A DNA stretch of 5,083 nucleotides from CAZHOV01 sp964534315 (GTDB taxonomy: Bacteria; Bacteroidota; Bacteroidia; Chitinophagales; Saprospiraceae): NCBI GenBank assembly GCA_964534315.1, contig CAZHOV010000253.1, positions 1 through 5,083 of the forward strand, given 5' to 3'. Position 1 is the stretch's first letter. Each line of letters begins with the position of its first letter. Below, one piece after another: positions 5,032-5,083 of this stretch. The translations under genes and the position numbers were made by a program. A model generated the notes under the pieces. That model was not told the DNA's origin. It searched no databases and saw nothing but the letters and a program-made list of their open reading frames with translations.

Positions 5032-5083
5032 GCAGTAAGGCAAAAAAATTGGTATAAAAAATCTTTTTGAGTTCGGTCATTAT
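5032..5083. other. Sequence downstream of the right-hand SDR gene
   Basis: Fifty-two AT-rich bases with A and T runs (AAAAAAATTGG, AAAAAATCTTTTT). AAAAA-rich and TTTTT-rich stretches could pair weakly, but I see no convincing terminator or gene before the window ends. Confidence 0.5.

Noticed and set aside
1..5083. tRNA, rRNA, insertion sequence or phage genes
   Set aside because: No cloverleaf, rRNA-like sequence, transposase or integrase motif is visible in any frame.

Overview
The window carries a polyhydroxyalkanoate (PHA) storage-polymer locus, most likely from a member of the Bacteroidota. This assignment is an inference. It rests on protein style (Lys/Asn/Met/aromatic-rich phasin and PhaE), A-rich leaders without a clear Shine-Dalgarno sequence, and a good Bacteroidota-type promoter (TTG-N20-TAATTTTG) in front of the phasin gene. 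Ten Ns at 1657-1666 mark a scaffold gap, so this is a draft assembly.

Layout: (1) 1-171, the 3' end of a PhaB-type acetoacetyl-CoA reductase on the + strand, followed by a strong hairpin terminator. (2) 172-494, a convergent intergenic region filled on its right side by twenty in-phase heptamers that run into the phaC stop codon. (3) 495-1541 (-), phaC, a class III PHA synthase with an intact Cys-Asp-His triad. (4) 1542-1766, an octamer tandem array, the scaffold gap and a small hairpin. (5) 1767-3326 (-), a long PhaE-like synthase subunit with an extra C-terminal helix-hairpin-helix domain. (6) 3425-3856 (-), a phasin-like protein whose middle is homologous to the N-terminus of the PhaE. (7) 3857-4290, a divergent control region with a phasin promoter and a 53-bp palindrome built of three 17-bp units. 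(8) 4291-5031 (+), a complete FabG/PhaB-like short-chain dehydrogenase.

How the genes fit together: a reductase (the left-edge PhaB, perhaps also the right-hand SDR) makes (R)-3-hydroxyacyl-CoA. PhaC polymerises it, PhaE is the partner subunit that class III synthases need, and the phasin coats or organises the granule. Phasin, phaE and phaC lie in that order on the minus strand and could be one operon read from the promoter near 3906-3936. A hairpin between phasin and phaE could give the abundant phasin more transcript than the enzymes. No beta-ketothiolase (phaA) is visible; it may lie outside the window.

The points most worth a second look are the PhaE-HhH fusion, the phasin/PhaE shared module, the triple-palindrome repeat and the tandem arrays on both sides of phaC.
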